Shown: in pieces, positions 11,297-22,389 of the stretch
How positions within the stretch are numbered: position 1 is the first letter of the stretch
Layout: each line of letters opens with the position of its first letter
Source of the DNA: Phaeosaccion multiseriatum
Taxonomy: Eukaryota > Ochrophyta, other classes
Length of the DNA: 64,000 nt
Direction of reading: 5' to 3'
Assembly (NCBI GenBank): GCA_965112735.1
Contig: OZ218950.1
Coordinates: 3,596,001 to 3,660,000 of the forward strand
Notes under the pieces: model-generated
Told to the model about the DNA's origin: nothing
The model's input: the letters and a program-made list of their open reading frames with translations, nothing else
The model's database searches: none
Made by a program: the position numbers and the translations under genes

Positions 11297-11659
11297 TTAC
11301 TTCTCGAAGGGCATCACGTCTTTGCAGCGTACACGGAAGCAAGCCTTGTCCTCTGATCCTATGCCCGCCTGGGCCGCGTCGAAGGCCTCGATGGACACCT
11401 CGGGATGCCCTCGGCTGAACGTGAGACCGATGTGGACCTCCTTTAGACCAGACTCTGTACAGCCGAGGCGTCTGCATGGAGGTCGCCGCATGAGGGCGCT
11501 CCTATACTCATTGATGAAGAACTCATTCATCTCCTCCAGGAAGATGGGCCACACTTCTTTCCGCTCCTCGGTGCTGAGTCGCCAAAGCGTGTCCATGTAG
11601 CCCAGAATCGAAGCATCTATCTCACCCGGAGCTGCCCTCCCCAAAACCGGTCGCAGCAT
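11297..11659 (-). CDS. hypothetical protein, 120 residues
   Basis: An intronless frame from ATG 11659 encodes 120 residues with ordinary, non-repetitive composition (EIDASILGYMDTLWRLSTEERKEV, FLEEMNEFFINEYRSAL, GLKEVHIGLTFSRGH). That composition sets it apart from the shadow frames around it. I do not recognise the family. An upstream exon is possible: a second frame at 11776-11630 has a good donor (CGG|GTGAGA), but its phase does not match. An acceptor-like TGGGGCAG just upstream (about 11697) could also bring in a missing N-terminus. It lies immediately downstream of the thioredoxin gene on the same strand. Confidence 0.4.
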   Translation of the reverse strand: MLRPVLGRAAPGEIDASILGYMDTLWRLSTEERKEVWPIFLEEMNEFFINEYRSALMRRPPCRRLGCTESGLKEVHIGLTFSRGHPEVSIEAFDAAQAGIGSEDKACFRVRCKDVMPFEK

Positions 11660-11867
11660 ACGCTGCCAAGTAAAATCCTCTCCCTTGTCTCCGGATCTGC
11701 CCCACAGTTAAATGCCACTGCTGCCTGGACCAGTGAAGCTGAGCTGGGTCGGGTAGAAAGAATTGAAGGTCGCATCCGGGGGGGGGGGGCTCCGAGGGTC
11801 GGCAAGATGCCACAATATTATATGTATGGTTTAATTTTGTTCTCCCTCTCCCTCCTTCTCCCCCAAC

Positions 11868-12677
11868 TCATGCCTCGAGCTGGCCTATACACGACTCCAG
11901 CAACGTGACGTCAGCACCCACGAACTCCTGGATGACCTTCCCGTCCTTGTAGACTTTGAATGTGGGTACGGACATGATGGATGCGTCACCCGCCGCCTGA
12001 ATGGCGAAGGACGGACGCATCAAGGGGAGGGGTAGCAGGATCAAGAGGATGATAGGTCACTGTGAGATTGCTTTCAGGCGCGCGGCAATCAAGCCTAAGC
12101 AGACAGCGCAGCAGATGCACGGGCAGTCGACAGAGCGGGAGCAGCGCTCCCTCACTCTCCGTCCTTCTGTCGCCTTGTGGGTAGAGAGCTTGCACACAGG
12201 TGGGGAACACTTCCTCCTTTCCGCGCTCACCTCATCGTTCTCGTCAATGTCAATGTGAGCAAAGGCAAGCTCCTCCTTCTCCTTGGCCAGCTGCTGGTAC
12301 ACGGGCGCCATCCGTTTGCATGGGCCGCACCTGTGATAGATGTCGATAAATAACCAAGGGGATTAGAGTATAATAACCACATACTCAGTGTCCTTCGTGG
12401 CAAGAGAGCTTAGTCCTCACCATTTGGCACCGAAGTAGAGCACGCTTTTCTCACGAGGAAAGGCCTTGTACTCCTCCATGGTGAGTAGCTCCGCCACCTC
12501 GCCCTTCTGATGCCTGCCGCTGCTTAGCTCCCGCTTCAATTGGTGCTGGGAATACACTGGACGGATGCACTGATGCCTCTCCGCGGCCTTGATCCCTCGT
12601 GGGATCGCCGAAGGCGTCGGCCCGAAGGCGGCACATGCCGCTGCTGTCCCCCTCCTCAGCACAGCCCTCCCAATCAT
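11868..12677 (-). CDS. thioredoxin with N-terminal targeting extension
   Basis: Small redox protein that reduces protein disulfides. Three exons, 12677-12421, 12330-12231 and 11996-11868, give 161 residues. The active site WCGPCK (W86-C87-G-P-C90) is rebuilt across the first intron, which splits the Trp codon. It is followed by MAPVYQQLAKEKEELAFAHIDIDEND, then the cis-Pro loop IMSVPTFKVYKDGKVIQEFVGAD. The first 60 residues are Arg/Ala rich with no signal peptide, suggesting mitochondrial import (inference). The start codon is 170 bases from the divergent RPAC2 gene. Confidence 0.93.
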
Positions 12678-12847
12678 CGTTATTCGTCTTTCCTTGCCAA
12701 TCTACGAGAGTTGCTGCTGCTGTACGACCGTAAAGAATGAAGGAAGAGGAGAGAGATGGCACCAGAAGGCGCTCCCCCTTTTTTCGCCTGGCTGCTTGGT
12801 GGGTGGAGAGCACGGGAAGGAAGAGGGCTTGAGCGCCAAGACCAATC

Positions 12848-13317
12848 ATGTCGGTCAATGAGCACAAGCCCGAGCCAGCGGAGAAGAAGTTCGATGTGAA
12901 AGGAGACATCAACGGCACGAGTACCACGATCGTGCTGGGCGACGAGGACCACACCCTGGGCAACTCCCTCAGACACGTGCTGATGCAGATCCCCTCGACG
13001 GACTTCTGTGGGTACAGTGTGCCGCACCCGTCGGAGCCGTACGTCCACATTCGCCTTCAGACCAATGGTGTGTAAGGAGGGAGAGGGGTTGCTTTTTATT
13101 TGGGGGGGGGGGGGGGACTGGGTGCAGCTGTCCTGACATTCTTTGCTGTGTGCTTTTGCTTTCTGCTGCCCTCCCCTCGTGTGTCTATGTGTGTACGTGC
13201 GCTGCAGATCGACCCGTGCTGCCTGTGCTGAGGCAAGGCCTCACCAACCTCGCGGAGGTGTGTGATGCGCTGGACGAAAAGGTCGTCGAGGCCCTTGCCG
13301 CACACGAAGATCGGTAG
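12848..13317 (+). CDS. RPC19: DNA-directed RNA polymerases I and III subunit RPAC2 (AC19)
   Basis: Shared small subunit of RNA polymerases I and III, partner of AC40 and homologous to one half of the bacterial alpha dimer. Exons 12848-13067 and 13208-13317 give 109 residues, the normal family size without the long acidic N-terminus of yeast. Diagnostic segments are GDEDHTLGNSLRHVLMQIP and FCGYSVPHPSEPYVHIRLQTN, followed after the intron by the C-terminal helix RQGLTNLAEVCDALDEKV. The intron contains a run of 14 guanines. Confidence 0.95.
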
Positions 13318-14003
13318 TCGCTGCAGCTCTCTGTCTCCCACACACACACATTCGCACACACACAGGATGTGGGCGACGCACAGACCTACTTGCGGTGGGC
13401 CTTCTTGGCATGCAGAGACCTCGGGATGGCCACAGCCGCGGGTACGTAAGAGCAACGAGGCAATGCTGGCTGTGTGTCCAGTTTTGGGCTTGATCGCGGC
13501 CCTGAGGAGGGACTCATTCTCCTTGTCCAGTCACTCTCTGTACTTACTGTACCGATATGTCTTTCCCTCTGTGCTGCTCATGTTCCTTCGCAGATGGTGA
13601 CCTTGGAGGCACCATTACGCGCTCAGGTCACACCCATGTGCCCTTTCTGTCTCCCGCCCGGACTGGATTGGGGGGGGGGGGGGGCTTGGACTTTGGAGCA
13701 GCGGCCTTGACGTACTCCTGGGAGGGGAGAGAGGGGCTGCAGCAGCATGGACAGGAAGAAGGAAGGGCGCCACAGCGTCATCTGATAATCTGTGCGTGTC
13801 CAGGCCTCTCTTCCCCGCACACTCATTGTACAGAGAGTAGTCAGAGAGGGGTTACCTCGAAGAGGAAGTTTTAATAAAATGTTCAATAAAATAAAATAAA
13901 AAAGAATTAAAAGGGTGTCTGCGATTTGAGGAAAAAGCACTTTCCCGGTCCCAAATCGTAAAAAAGGTCGGGATAAATTAAGAGCGACTGCCTGCCGCCT
14001 TGA
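13318..14003. other. convergent intergenic region with AT-rich patch
   Basis: Holds the 3' ends of RPAC2 (+) and the HAD hydrolase (-). No protein frame is convincing. The interval 13866-13912 is strikingly AT-rich for this locus, with several AATAAA-type words on the + strand, and may contain polyadenylation signals. Confidence 0.4.
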
Positions 14004-15423
14004 CTAGTGCGGCGGGATAGGCCGGTCCGCCAGCCAGTAGTTGCCCTTGAGCTCCCCCAGCACCTCCTCCGATAGCGGCAGGGCGGCACGGGACTGTTTC
14101 TCCAGCATGAGGGCCCTCTCCTTGCAGTAGAAGGACACGAGCGGCACGAGGTCCTCCATGTCCTGAATCACAATGTCGCAGCCTCGGCCGTTGTCGGCGC
14201 GCTCCCCTTGCATGAGCATCTCTGCGTGGGAGGACTTGACCTCCGGAATGATGTGCGAGGCTCCCACATAGCCCACAATGAAGCCGATATCCGCATTAGC
14301 TGCGCTGCCCACCCCCGACGCGCTGTCCTCCACGGCGACGCAGTTGCCGGCCAGGGCGCCCTCGTGCTCGGCCGCCTTGAGGTACACGGACGGGTCGGGC
14401 TTGAAGCGAGGAGGGTCAAAGTCGCTCTCCCCCGAGTGGATCTTGTCCGGCGGGAAGTAGTCGGCCAGCTTGCATGCCTCCACAGAAGCCGGGACACGAG
14501 GCTTTGGCGACGTCGTGGCAATGGCAAAGGGCACATTCATACACTTGAGTTTTTCTAGACAGCTCACCATCCCGGGGTTGGGCTGCGCAACTGCGGCCAA
14601 CGCCTCCACTGTCTCTGTCTTTTGCATGGTGAGAATATCCAGGAGGGAGCCGTCGGCCCCTCGTAGAGAATCCAGTGGCTTGAGGCCAAAGTCAGCTCTT
14701 CTCTTGTTCACCTTCTCCATTACTTTGGGGTCTTCGCCACCCGAGGCTCTCACGGTAGCAATGTCGGGCAGGCCCGCCTCCTCGCGCGCCTTCTCCACCA
14801 CTTCTAGCATGAACTCAAAGGCCTTGCCTGCGTTGTTGCGGACGTAGTCCTGAGAATGGCGCGTCGCCCATGGGGGGCATTGTGAGCGTGATTGGAGAGA
14901 GACAGAAGGAAGAGAGGGGGGGGGGGGCGTCTTTGCGCCCACACTTACCTGCTCCTCGGGAACGGTTTCGGATGCAGGAAAATAGGGTGCAAGCTCCCAA
15001 TACGCCACCTGCACGAAGAGGGAAGGGGGCACGTACGCAAAAATTGGATTTGGTGAGGAGCAGGCTGACGTTTCCCGCGTCATTTTGGACTCCCTGGGCG
15101 CTAGAGAAAGCTGTGCATTTCGGCCTAGGGTTACAAGCATTGAAGAGAAGCAGTCGCACCTCCATAGCCGGTTGCTCAGTGTCCCCCACAGTGCCGTCAA
15201 AGTCGAAGAGCACGGAGATTCGCTTGGGGTCCAGCTCAGGTATGCCCATTCTCAACTGCATCTGCGAGCATCTTCGCTGTTGTTGCTGCTGTTGCTGCTG
15301 CTGGAGCTGCTGCACTCGCCCTCCAATCCCAGGCCCGCTGGCTACGAACGCCCTAACGAAGCCGCAGGAGCAGGACGAGAGCGCGAGAGCAGCGCCAGCG
15401 ACAGATATCAGAGACGAAGCCAT
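14004..15423 (-). CDS. plastid-targeted HAD-superfamily hydrolase (CbbY-like)
   Basis: Phosphatase or phosphoglucomutase-like enzyme of the haloacid dehalogenase superfamily. Exons 15423-15160, 15008-14949 and 14849-14004 give 389 residues. Residues 1-27 form a signal peptide ending SCGFVRAFVAS, an ASAFAP-like motif that suggests import into a secondary plastid. Motif I is FDFDGTVGDTE (nucleophile D74, acid D76), motif II IATTSPKPR, motif III the lysine of RFKPDPSVYLKAAE, and motif IV VEDSASGVGSAAN. The helical cap lies between motifs I and II, as in beta-phosphoglucomutase and the CbbY xulose-type phosphatases of plastids. The substrate cannot be read from the sequence. A poly-Gln run near residue 40 is encoded by CAG/CAA repeats. 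Confidence 0.85.
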
Positions 15424-16115
15424 TGGGCGTCTCCGTGAGATCAAGACCTCTGGACCGAAGTCTGCTTCTGCGTCCTCTATCTACACGTCTTTGAAGGGCC
15501 TCAGCGCTGCTGCTGCCCCTTAAAAATACAATGTGTAGCCGTGTTGAAGAGAGGGCCGTGGGCTGCCATCTCATCCCATCCCATACGATTCCACATGGTC
15601 TCCCCCCCCCCCGTCTTCATTTACGCGTCAATTTGTAAAGTAAGGCCCCTCGCAGAAAGGTGGTGTGTGAGTCTTTCCAGACCAGCTTTTTGCGCGGACA
15701 GCGAGCTTAAGGGGAACAATTTATTTTTTATTTTTTTACTACGAAGTATAGACCTGCCCCCGATTTCGGCCAAGCAAGAACACAGTTATACGCGTGGCTG
15801 CAAGGCACGCTTGCTTCGGGCAGCCATCGAGCTCTGTGCCTTGAAGGCCTGTAGGACACGCTCCCCAGGGATGGCGGGCATGGCCTACCTCCATCGCAGA
15901 TTCCAGTCTGGCCTGCCTCGCTCAGCCTCCTGCTCGACCCCTGACGCACTATCCGCTATCCGCTATCGCCGGCGCCAGCGATCCGCTATCCGCTATCGGC
16001 CGGCGGCCGATAGCGCGCTATCAGGCCCCCCATGTGGGCGATAGTGCGTCAGGGGTCGATCCTGCCCACCATTCACGCTCCCTGCTCTTTCATTCAGAGG
16101 ATGCAGGTGCATTCT
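15424..16115. other. intergenic region containing an inverted-repeat element
   Basis: No supported gene. The upstream flank of the HAD hydrolase holds a short AT-rich tract near 15718-15740, and the right part contains the inverted-repeat element at 15934-16059. Confidence 0.5.
15934..16059. mobile_element. MITE-like inverted-repeat element, copy A
   Basis: A 126-base palindromic element. Its outer 20 bases (15934-15953, beginning TCGACCCCTGAC) are perfectly repeated in inverse orientation at 16040-16059. The interior has repeated CGCTATC words and a second hairpin (GCTATCGGCC at 15992-16001 paired with 16005-16014). Identical 6-base sequences, TCCTGC, flank both sides (15928-15933 and 16060-16065), as expected for a target-site duplication. 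It carries no open frame. Two related elements occur at 25581-25771 and 54430-54481. The transposase superfamily is not identified. Confidence 0.8.
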
Positions 16116-16760
16116 TCACTCCCGCAGGTTCTTGTACTTGTTCTTTTTCTTCATCGGGGCGTCCTTCCCTGATAAGAGGTGAGGGGAGGGTACGCGGTCG
16201 ACGGTCCACTCCACCTTTGGGGGTGGCCCACTACCGCTCTTCTCGCGCTGCTTGAGGGAATCCTTCGTTTCCTTGGTGAGGGGTCTCCCGGCGTAATCAG
16301 ACGCCCCCTTCCTGAGATGAGCGGGCTTCTGATCCTCACTGCGGTGGTCCTTTCTAATGTTCTTTTGGCGCGACCTCTTTTTTGGTTTTATGCCCCACGC
16401 CTTCTTCCCCTCCGCCTGCTGCTGGTCGTTGCTGCCGTCCTCTAATCCTGAAGTGGCTGCATAGCTTCCACCATCACCTCCTTCCTCTTGCTTGGGCGTT
16501 CCTTCACCCTCCTCCTTCTCCACTCTCTCTTCCTCTCCCTCCTCCTTTTTCCTTTTCTTTTTCTTGTTCTTTTTCTTCTTTTTCTTCTCCTCCTTCAGCT
16601 CCTGCTCTGGCTTACTCTCCTCCCGGGCGTTTGTCTTGAAGCTGGCGCTCCGACTGCCTTCTCCGTCGTCCTCGTCATCATGGTCGTCCACCACCAACAA
16701 GTTGGAATCCGTCTCCACCGTGGGCTCGGCGTCCTCCCTCCGCCTCCTCTTCCTTAACAT
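16116..16760 (-). CDS. lysine-rich basic protein, function unknown
   Basis: Intronless frame of 214 residues from ATG 16760. The first half is highly charged (MLRKRRRREDAEP, DDHDDEDDGEGS, then a poly-Lys/Glu block). The C-terminal third is less repetitive: KKRSRQKNIRKDHRSEDQKP..., GRPLTKETKDSLKQ, PPPKVEWTVDRVPS. Composition suggests a nuclear or nucleolar protein, but I cannot name the family. The start lies 120 bases from the divergent zinc-finger gene at 16881. Confidence 0.6.
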   Translation of the reverse strand: MLRKRRRREDAEPTVETDSNLLVVDDHDDEDDGEGSRSASFKTNAREESKPEQELKEEKKKKKKNKKKKRKKEEGEEERVEKEEGEGTPKQEEGGDGGSYAATSGLEDGSNDQQQAEGKKAWGIKPKKRSRQKNIRKDHRSEDQKPAHLRKGASDYAGRPLTKETKDSLKQREKSGSGPPPKVEWTVDRVPSPHLLSGKDAPMKKKNKYKNLRE

Positions 16761-16880
16761 GTTTTTCTTTTTGCAGATGTCGCCACTCTTCCGCCATCTA
16801 CTGCCTTCCCACTTCCTTACTTCCTTCACGCTTCACGATTGAAGACAAGTGAGAGAAGGGAGAGGGGGCAGAGAGAGAGA

Positions 16881-19800
16881 ATGAGCGAAGCAGGTGCAGC
16901 AGAAGAGGCAGAGGGGAATGGGGACTGCAGTGAAGCGTCATCGTCGACCTCTGTGTGCCTGTCCTCGTTGCAGCTGCAGGTACTCTACCAAGAATGCTGC
17001 ATCACTGAGGTGCAAGATTTAAATGCTGGTCACTCGTCTGCCTCTGCTTCTACTCTGGAACCTGTGGAGGGCTGCGCAGCTGTCGATCACAGAGGAGGCA
17101 ACCATGCTCTTGCCGTGGCTCCGTGTTCCAGCAGTGGCAGCAGAGGTGGTGATGGCAGTGACACTAGCGGAGAGGGAACTCAGATAGTTGAGTGGGACAA
17201 CGAGGTACCGTGTAAACTCGTGTGGTTGAGCTTCTACAAGCGAGCGGACGGGACTATGGCCCTTTGCATCTCGCAAAGACTGGGTGCGCAAGCTCAGTAT
17301 CAACAGGGGCTGCACAAGGAGCAGATACAGACCAAGGTAGTGCGAGACGTACTGCTGGATGACACGCTGGACGCTGTTTTTGACGATGGAGAGAATGCGA
17401 TCACTTTAGGTGAGGCCCCATGTTGGGAGACTGAAGTATGCAGTCTGCCTTTTCTATGTAGCAAGGGGCATTGGGTTTCGTCATCCTGTCTGGGAAATGG
17501 CTGCCTTGACTGACTACCACAGAGGATGATTGACTCCTTCACTGCCACCCCTTCCCTGAGCCCGTTCCACAGTGGAACGGCAACTGGACGACACTGACGA
17601 CGACACAACCACAACACTCACCAACAATCGCCCCGTAAATCCACCGTGCCCCAATCGTCTTTCTTCCAGCCCCAAGTCTCAGCCGGCGATTTCGACTTCA
17701 CTTCAATGATGAAGTCGAATTTGCTCTCTTTCGCAAAGCGCTCACTGGATCTCGCCAGATCTTCGTGTCTACCCTCAGTCTGCGGGGACTGGCCTCGGAT
17801 ATGCACTGGCGGGGCTTCGGCCACGCTCTGGATGCGTGCAAGCAGGGCCGAGACGGCCACCCCACTGGGGAAGGAGGGGCTTCCGTGGCCAGCAGGAAAG
17901 GGAACGGCCGGCAGCAGAGAGAGACCAATCGCCTTCTAAATGGGGCGGGGATAGCTGCGAGCGGCTTCTCTGCCCAAGACGATCGCCACCGTGGAGGCGA
18001 TTTCAGCTCATCCAATGGTCACACAAGTGGGGAAGGAGATGGGACGGCTGGCGGCAGTAGTGTAAAGGAGGAGGAAGAGGAGGAGGAGGAGGAGGCGGGA
18101 GTGGATGATGGGGGCGAGGAAACGGAAGTACCTCCAATGGTGTCTGAAGCCTTGGCAGCGGCGGCCGCCAAGTACAAGCTGCCGACCCCGCCAGCCTCGG
18201 AGGAAGGAGCCGCTCCCCGCCTCAAGAGCATGTAAGCGAGCGCCTTGCTCATTTCTTTGAAGATGAATTGCTTTTGTCAGCTGAACTGTTGTGCATTGGG
18301 TTGAGGTTGTAGGACTTAAGTATTTTGCCACCGCCCATTCCCCTTGCTCCTGCCCATATCCGATTCTCCTGCTGCTCGCTTCCTCTGCTTCCTGACCGAT
18401 TTGCCACTGTGGCTTGTGTGTGGCTGTGATGTACCAGTTCGTCTGGTGTCGCCACCCATCCGCTGCGCCTGCTACCGCGCACGAGTAGTAACCACAAGGG
18501 CTTGACTGGAGGAGGCGGGGTGGACGGCAGCGATGACACAGACGTCGAGAGCACCACCGAACGCTCTGATGCAGCACCAGCACCAGCAGGAGCAGCGACG
18601 ACACCCGAAGGAGGAACAAAGGGTGGCGAAGAAAAGCCTGTAGAAGCATCAGCAGGAGCAGCAGGAGCAGCAGCTGTTCCTACAGAAACCGCCAGCCTGG
18701 CTCGTATGACAGCTGCCTCATACAACACCAATCTCCGAGTGTCAAACGAGCTGCACTTTTGCCACCGCTGCCATCAGAAGAGGAAGGGCATGGCCATGAG
18801 CTGCCCCATGGGCATGGCGAGTCACTCGTGGTGCTCGCGCTGCCTGCTCAAGGTGTACGGCGTGTCTGACGCGGAGGTGCAGTCCGGCGATGTCGTGTAC
18901 AGCTGCCCCTCGTGCGACGGCTTTTGCAAGTGCCCCAAATGCCTCCTCAAATACGGCACCCCTAAGCCGGAGTCGCTCTTCCATGCGGGCATCAAGACGG
19001 CCCTGGAGGGGGGGGTCTCCGAGACGGCGACAACTACGACGACGGCGGTAGCGAGTGGCAGTGGTGTCAGGGGGGGCGATGGCACGACAGGCGGTGGGAG
19101 CAGCGGTAGCACAGCCAAGGGTGGCAAGAAGCGTAACGGCAGGTTGGTGTTGGTGGATAGATGCACGTGGGTGGGCGGTGCCCTTGTCTGTTCGTTTGGC
19201 GTTTCTCGCATGCCTTGCTCTCTCGCGCGAAGGCTCTTTCGCCCCTGCCCTTCACTCATCAGTGAATGCTTAAATTGATCCCTGTGTCCCCTCTTCTCGC
19301 CAACAGCTTCCCTCCATGTGCATGTATCTTCCTCTGCCGACCACTGATGCCAAACAACCTAACACTGCATGTATGCTTCTGCCCCTACGAACGACTTGCG
19401 CGCGCAGCGGAAAGGGGGGCAGCAACAAGGACAAGACCACCGCCACCAATAGTAGTAAGACTAGCAAGAGTAGTAGGAGCAGTAGTAAGAGCAACAAAGG
19501 TGGTAGCGGCAGTGGCAGCAGCGGCGCCATCGTTATTGGACGGCCGTGTTCGAAGCGACGACGCTCGATGCATAGGTTTGACGAGGACGCCTCCCAGACC
19601 AACGTCCTCCCTGTCCAGCTGGACACATCCACTCAGGAGGGCAGGCTTGCGGCGGCTCGTCTTATGGAGCAGGCGGTTGTGTACGAGGCTCTCCTTGCAA
19701 AGTATCTTAACTCGCTGCCCATGACCGCGGGCCGGCCCATCAGGTATGTATGTATGTATGTATGTATGTATGTATGTATGTATGTATGTATGTATGTATG

Positions 19801-21272
19801 TATGTATGTTTGGATGTTTGGATGTGTGTTTATGTATCTATGTATCTGTGTATGTTTGCTGTATGTACGTGTCTTTATGTATGTTTGTTTGTATAGATGG
19901 ATGTGTGTATGGGGCGGTGAGAAGCCATGCTGTCGTTTGCCTGCGAAAGGAGGAAGGTGTTTCTTTTTTGTCGCTCACAATCCTGGTACTGTACGATTCT
20001 TACAGTGGGCAAGAAATTGAAGAGACCTACCTCTTCTTGCGACTTCCCTTTCTGCCCCTTCTCCCCCCACCCCTTTTCGTAGGCCTCTTACCTTTGTTTC
20101 CTTCGTCCTACCCTGTCCTCCCCCCCTTCTTTGTTTTGACCTCCCCCCCCACCCCCCAACCCAACCCAGTGAGGACGTCTGTCTGACCTGCAAGGACGGG
20201 GGGGCGTTGCTGGAGTGCGATGTGAGCAGCTGCACCTCCCAGCGCAGGGCAGGGCGGCATTGCCAAAAGGTGTACCACGCGCACTGCTTGGGCTACGCGG
20301 TGGGCGACAATGAGAAGCTCGAGTGTCCGAGGCATCGCTGCACCGTGTGTCAGGCCAAGGCCACTCGCTTCTGCCGCTTCTGCCCGACTTCTCTCTGCGC
20401 CAAGCACTACGCAGAGAATGCGCCACCGCCTGCATTGCCGAAGAAGGTAGCAGCTGGAGACGACAACGAGAACGACAACAGAAGCAGCAGCAGTAGGTCG
20501 AAGAAGAAGAAGAAGAAAAGGAGCAGGGGCGACCAGGCTGGCAGCAGCAGCAATAGCAGTAGCAGTAGTCACGACGGGGCTTGGAGCGGGAGAGAAGGAG
20601 GCTCGGGGCTTGTGGCTCTGGACCTGTCCGACGTTCCCCTGTGGAGGGTCTTGGGTAGCACCTTCGCGGAGGCGGGCCCGGGGGTGCTCAGGGCGCTGGG
20701 CTTCGACGAGGGGGGGGGAGATGCTGCTGCTACTGGCATGGACGTTTCAGAGAACGGTTACGGAACAGCCGCCAGCAGTGGCGAGATGAGCAACGAAGTT
20801 GCGAGCAGCAGAGGAGGGAGTCGGGTGAAAAGCACAGGGGGTTGTTCGAGAGGAGGGAAGTCTGCTCACGCCGATTTGTTGAAGGAGCTGTCGCCCGTGG
20901 ACGACGAGTTCCTCTGCTGTGACTGCGGACTCATGGTGCGGTCTGCAGTGGCCAACTACGGCTTCTTGCAGCTTCAGCAGGTGGAGGGGCTGCTGGTGCG
21001 TCCGAGGGGAGTGGCGGCTCCTGTGCATGAGGTGGACTTTGCCACTGTGCCGCTGCCACCGGAGGGGTCGTCACCAGAGGGGCCACCAGGGAGGCGTGGA
21101 GGGCGTGAACTGCTAGGGTTAGGTCCTCCTCCTTCTTCTTCTCCTTCTCCGTCTTTGCTCACGGCTGGGGGAGCAACAGCGCAAGGCAGGGCAGCGGACG
21201 GGAGTGCAGCAGAAGGAGCAGCGGAAGCGGCAGGAGGAGAAGTGACAGGAGGAGCAGCAGCCACAGAAATAG

Positions 21273-21314
<42 letters not shown>

Positions 21315-21703
21315 GTGCCTCGGCGACAGAGATGACCAGCGCCGATGTTTCGGTGGAGCCGAAAGAAGCACGAGGAGATGCAACGGAGGTCGAGGCGGTG
21401 GTTGAGGCAGCGGCGGCAGCAGGAGAGCGGGAACGAGCGGGGACTGGTCCTTGTGGTGCTTCCCTCTCTGCCGCCGTTGCTATGGAGGAGGAGGATATTG
21501 GTGGCGTTGTGGTGGCGCAAGAAGCTGTGGATGCAGATGCAGACGCAACCCGAGGAGGGGGAGATGCCCCACAAGCGGCAGACGGCGATGGTGCTGCTGC
21601 GAGGACGATGGGCGGCGTAGTAGCAGTGGCGGCGGCAGGAGCTGCCGTCCCTTCGACTTTGGGCGCCTGGACAGAGCCCGCGCCGCAGCCAGTATCCACT
21701 TGA
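16881..21703 (+). CDS. chromatin protein with CDCA7-type 4CXXC_R1 zinc finger and NSD-type PHD/C5HCH fingers
   Basis: Five exons (16881-17409, 17670-18231, 18438-19142, 19408-19743, 20170-21703) close in phase to 1221 residues. Residues 1-200 contain a possible folded domain (CKLVWLSFYKRADGTMALCISQR...FNDEVEFALFRKALTG). Residues about 470-550 are the 4CXXC_R1 domain (LHFCHRCHQKRKGMAMSC...CSRCLLKVYG...CPSCDGFCKCPKCLLKYGT) known from CDCA7 proteins. Residues about 711-790 form a PHD finger (SEDVCLTCKDGGALLECD...KVYHAHCLG) running into a C5HCH unit (CPRHRCTVCQAKATRFCRFCPTSLCAKH), as in NSD methyltransferases, but no SET domain follows. The last 400 residues are Ala/Gly/Glu-rich. The third donor is GTTGGT, weaker than the others. 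The fourth intron begins with a GTAT array. A DNA/histone reader role is inferred. Confidence 0.85.
19744..19807 (+). repeat. (GTAT)n array starting at a splice donor
   Basis: About 16 GTAT units begin exactly at the 5' end of the fourth intron of the zinc-finger gene, so the functional donor is the first unit of the array. Confidence 0.9.
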
Positions 21704-22389
21704 GGGAGGAGTGAGGGCGCCTGTGTGATCACAGAGTCAAGTGCCATGGCCAAGGCGAATGCTCTCCACAATTTTGTTGACATGTTAATGTGATGTTAAT
21801 ACATGAGTTGTCGCCGCCTCTCTGACTGACGCGTCCATGAACTCTCCTGCTGTTGGTGCGTTCGTCCCACTCACTCACTCACTCACTCACTCACTCACTC
21901 ACTCACGGCTCTTTCCCTCTTCCGGTACAAATACCACACACCGATGCAAGAAGACCCGAGCAATGCAGAGCATGCTTACCATCCCCCTCTCCCGGCCCCC
22001 ATGTCGCATCGAACGGCGCCCTTCTGCCTCGCTCTCCCTCATGGCTCTTTTCAATCCGCCAAGTGCCCATCGACGACGTCATGCATCGCGTGCGGTGTTG
22101 CGTCCTGTTGGTCCTTGGGGCGTCCTCCGCCAACTGGAGTCTCGGTGCGACACATCCAAGCCTGGGCGCGTGCACCTCTCCCAAACTAAGTAAGAGGCGG
22201 CCATTGTGTACGGCACGGTCTCCCTAGGGGGAGGGGGGGTGTACTAATGAACTGCTCCCCGCCGCTCACTGCACTTCGCTGCCCTTGGCTGCTCTCACTG
22301 CCACTCCTGCTGCTGTCAGTGCAAGACTTTGATGTAACCTGCCGCTTTTGTCTTGTTCTTCTTCCTTTTGCCCTTCCTCGGAAACGCAG
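21704..22389. other. unassigned region with (CACT)n repeat
   Basis: A (CACT)n array occupies 21869-21906. Two overlapping frames at about 21950-22195 look partly coding on the + strand, one containing SIRQVPIDDVMHRVRCCVLLV. Neither joins in phase to the exons at 22390, so no gene is called here. Confidence 0.35.
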
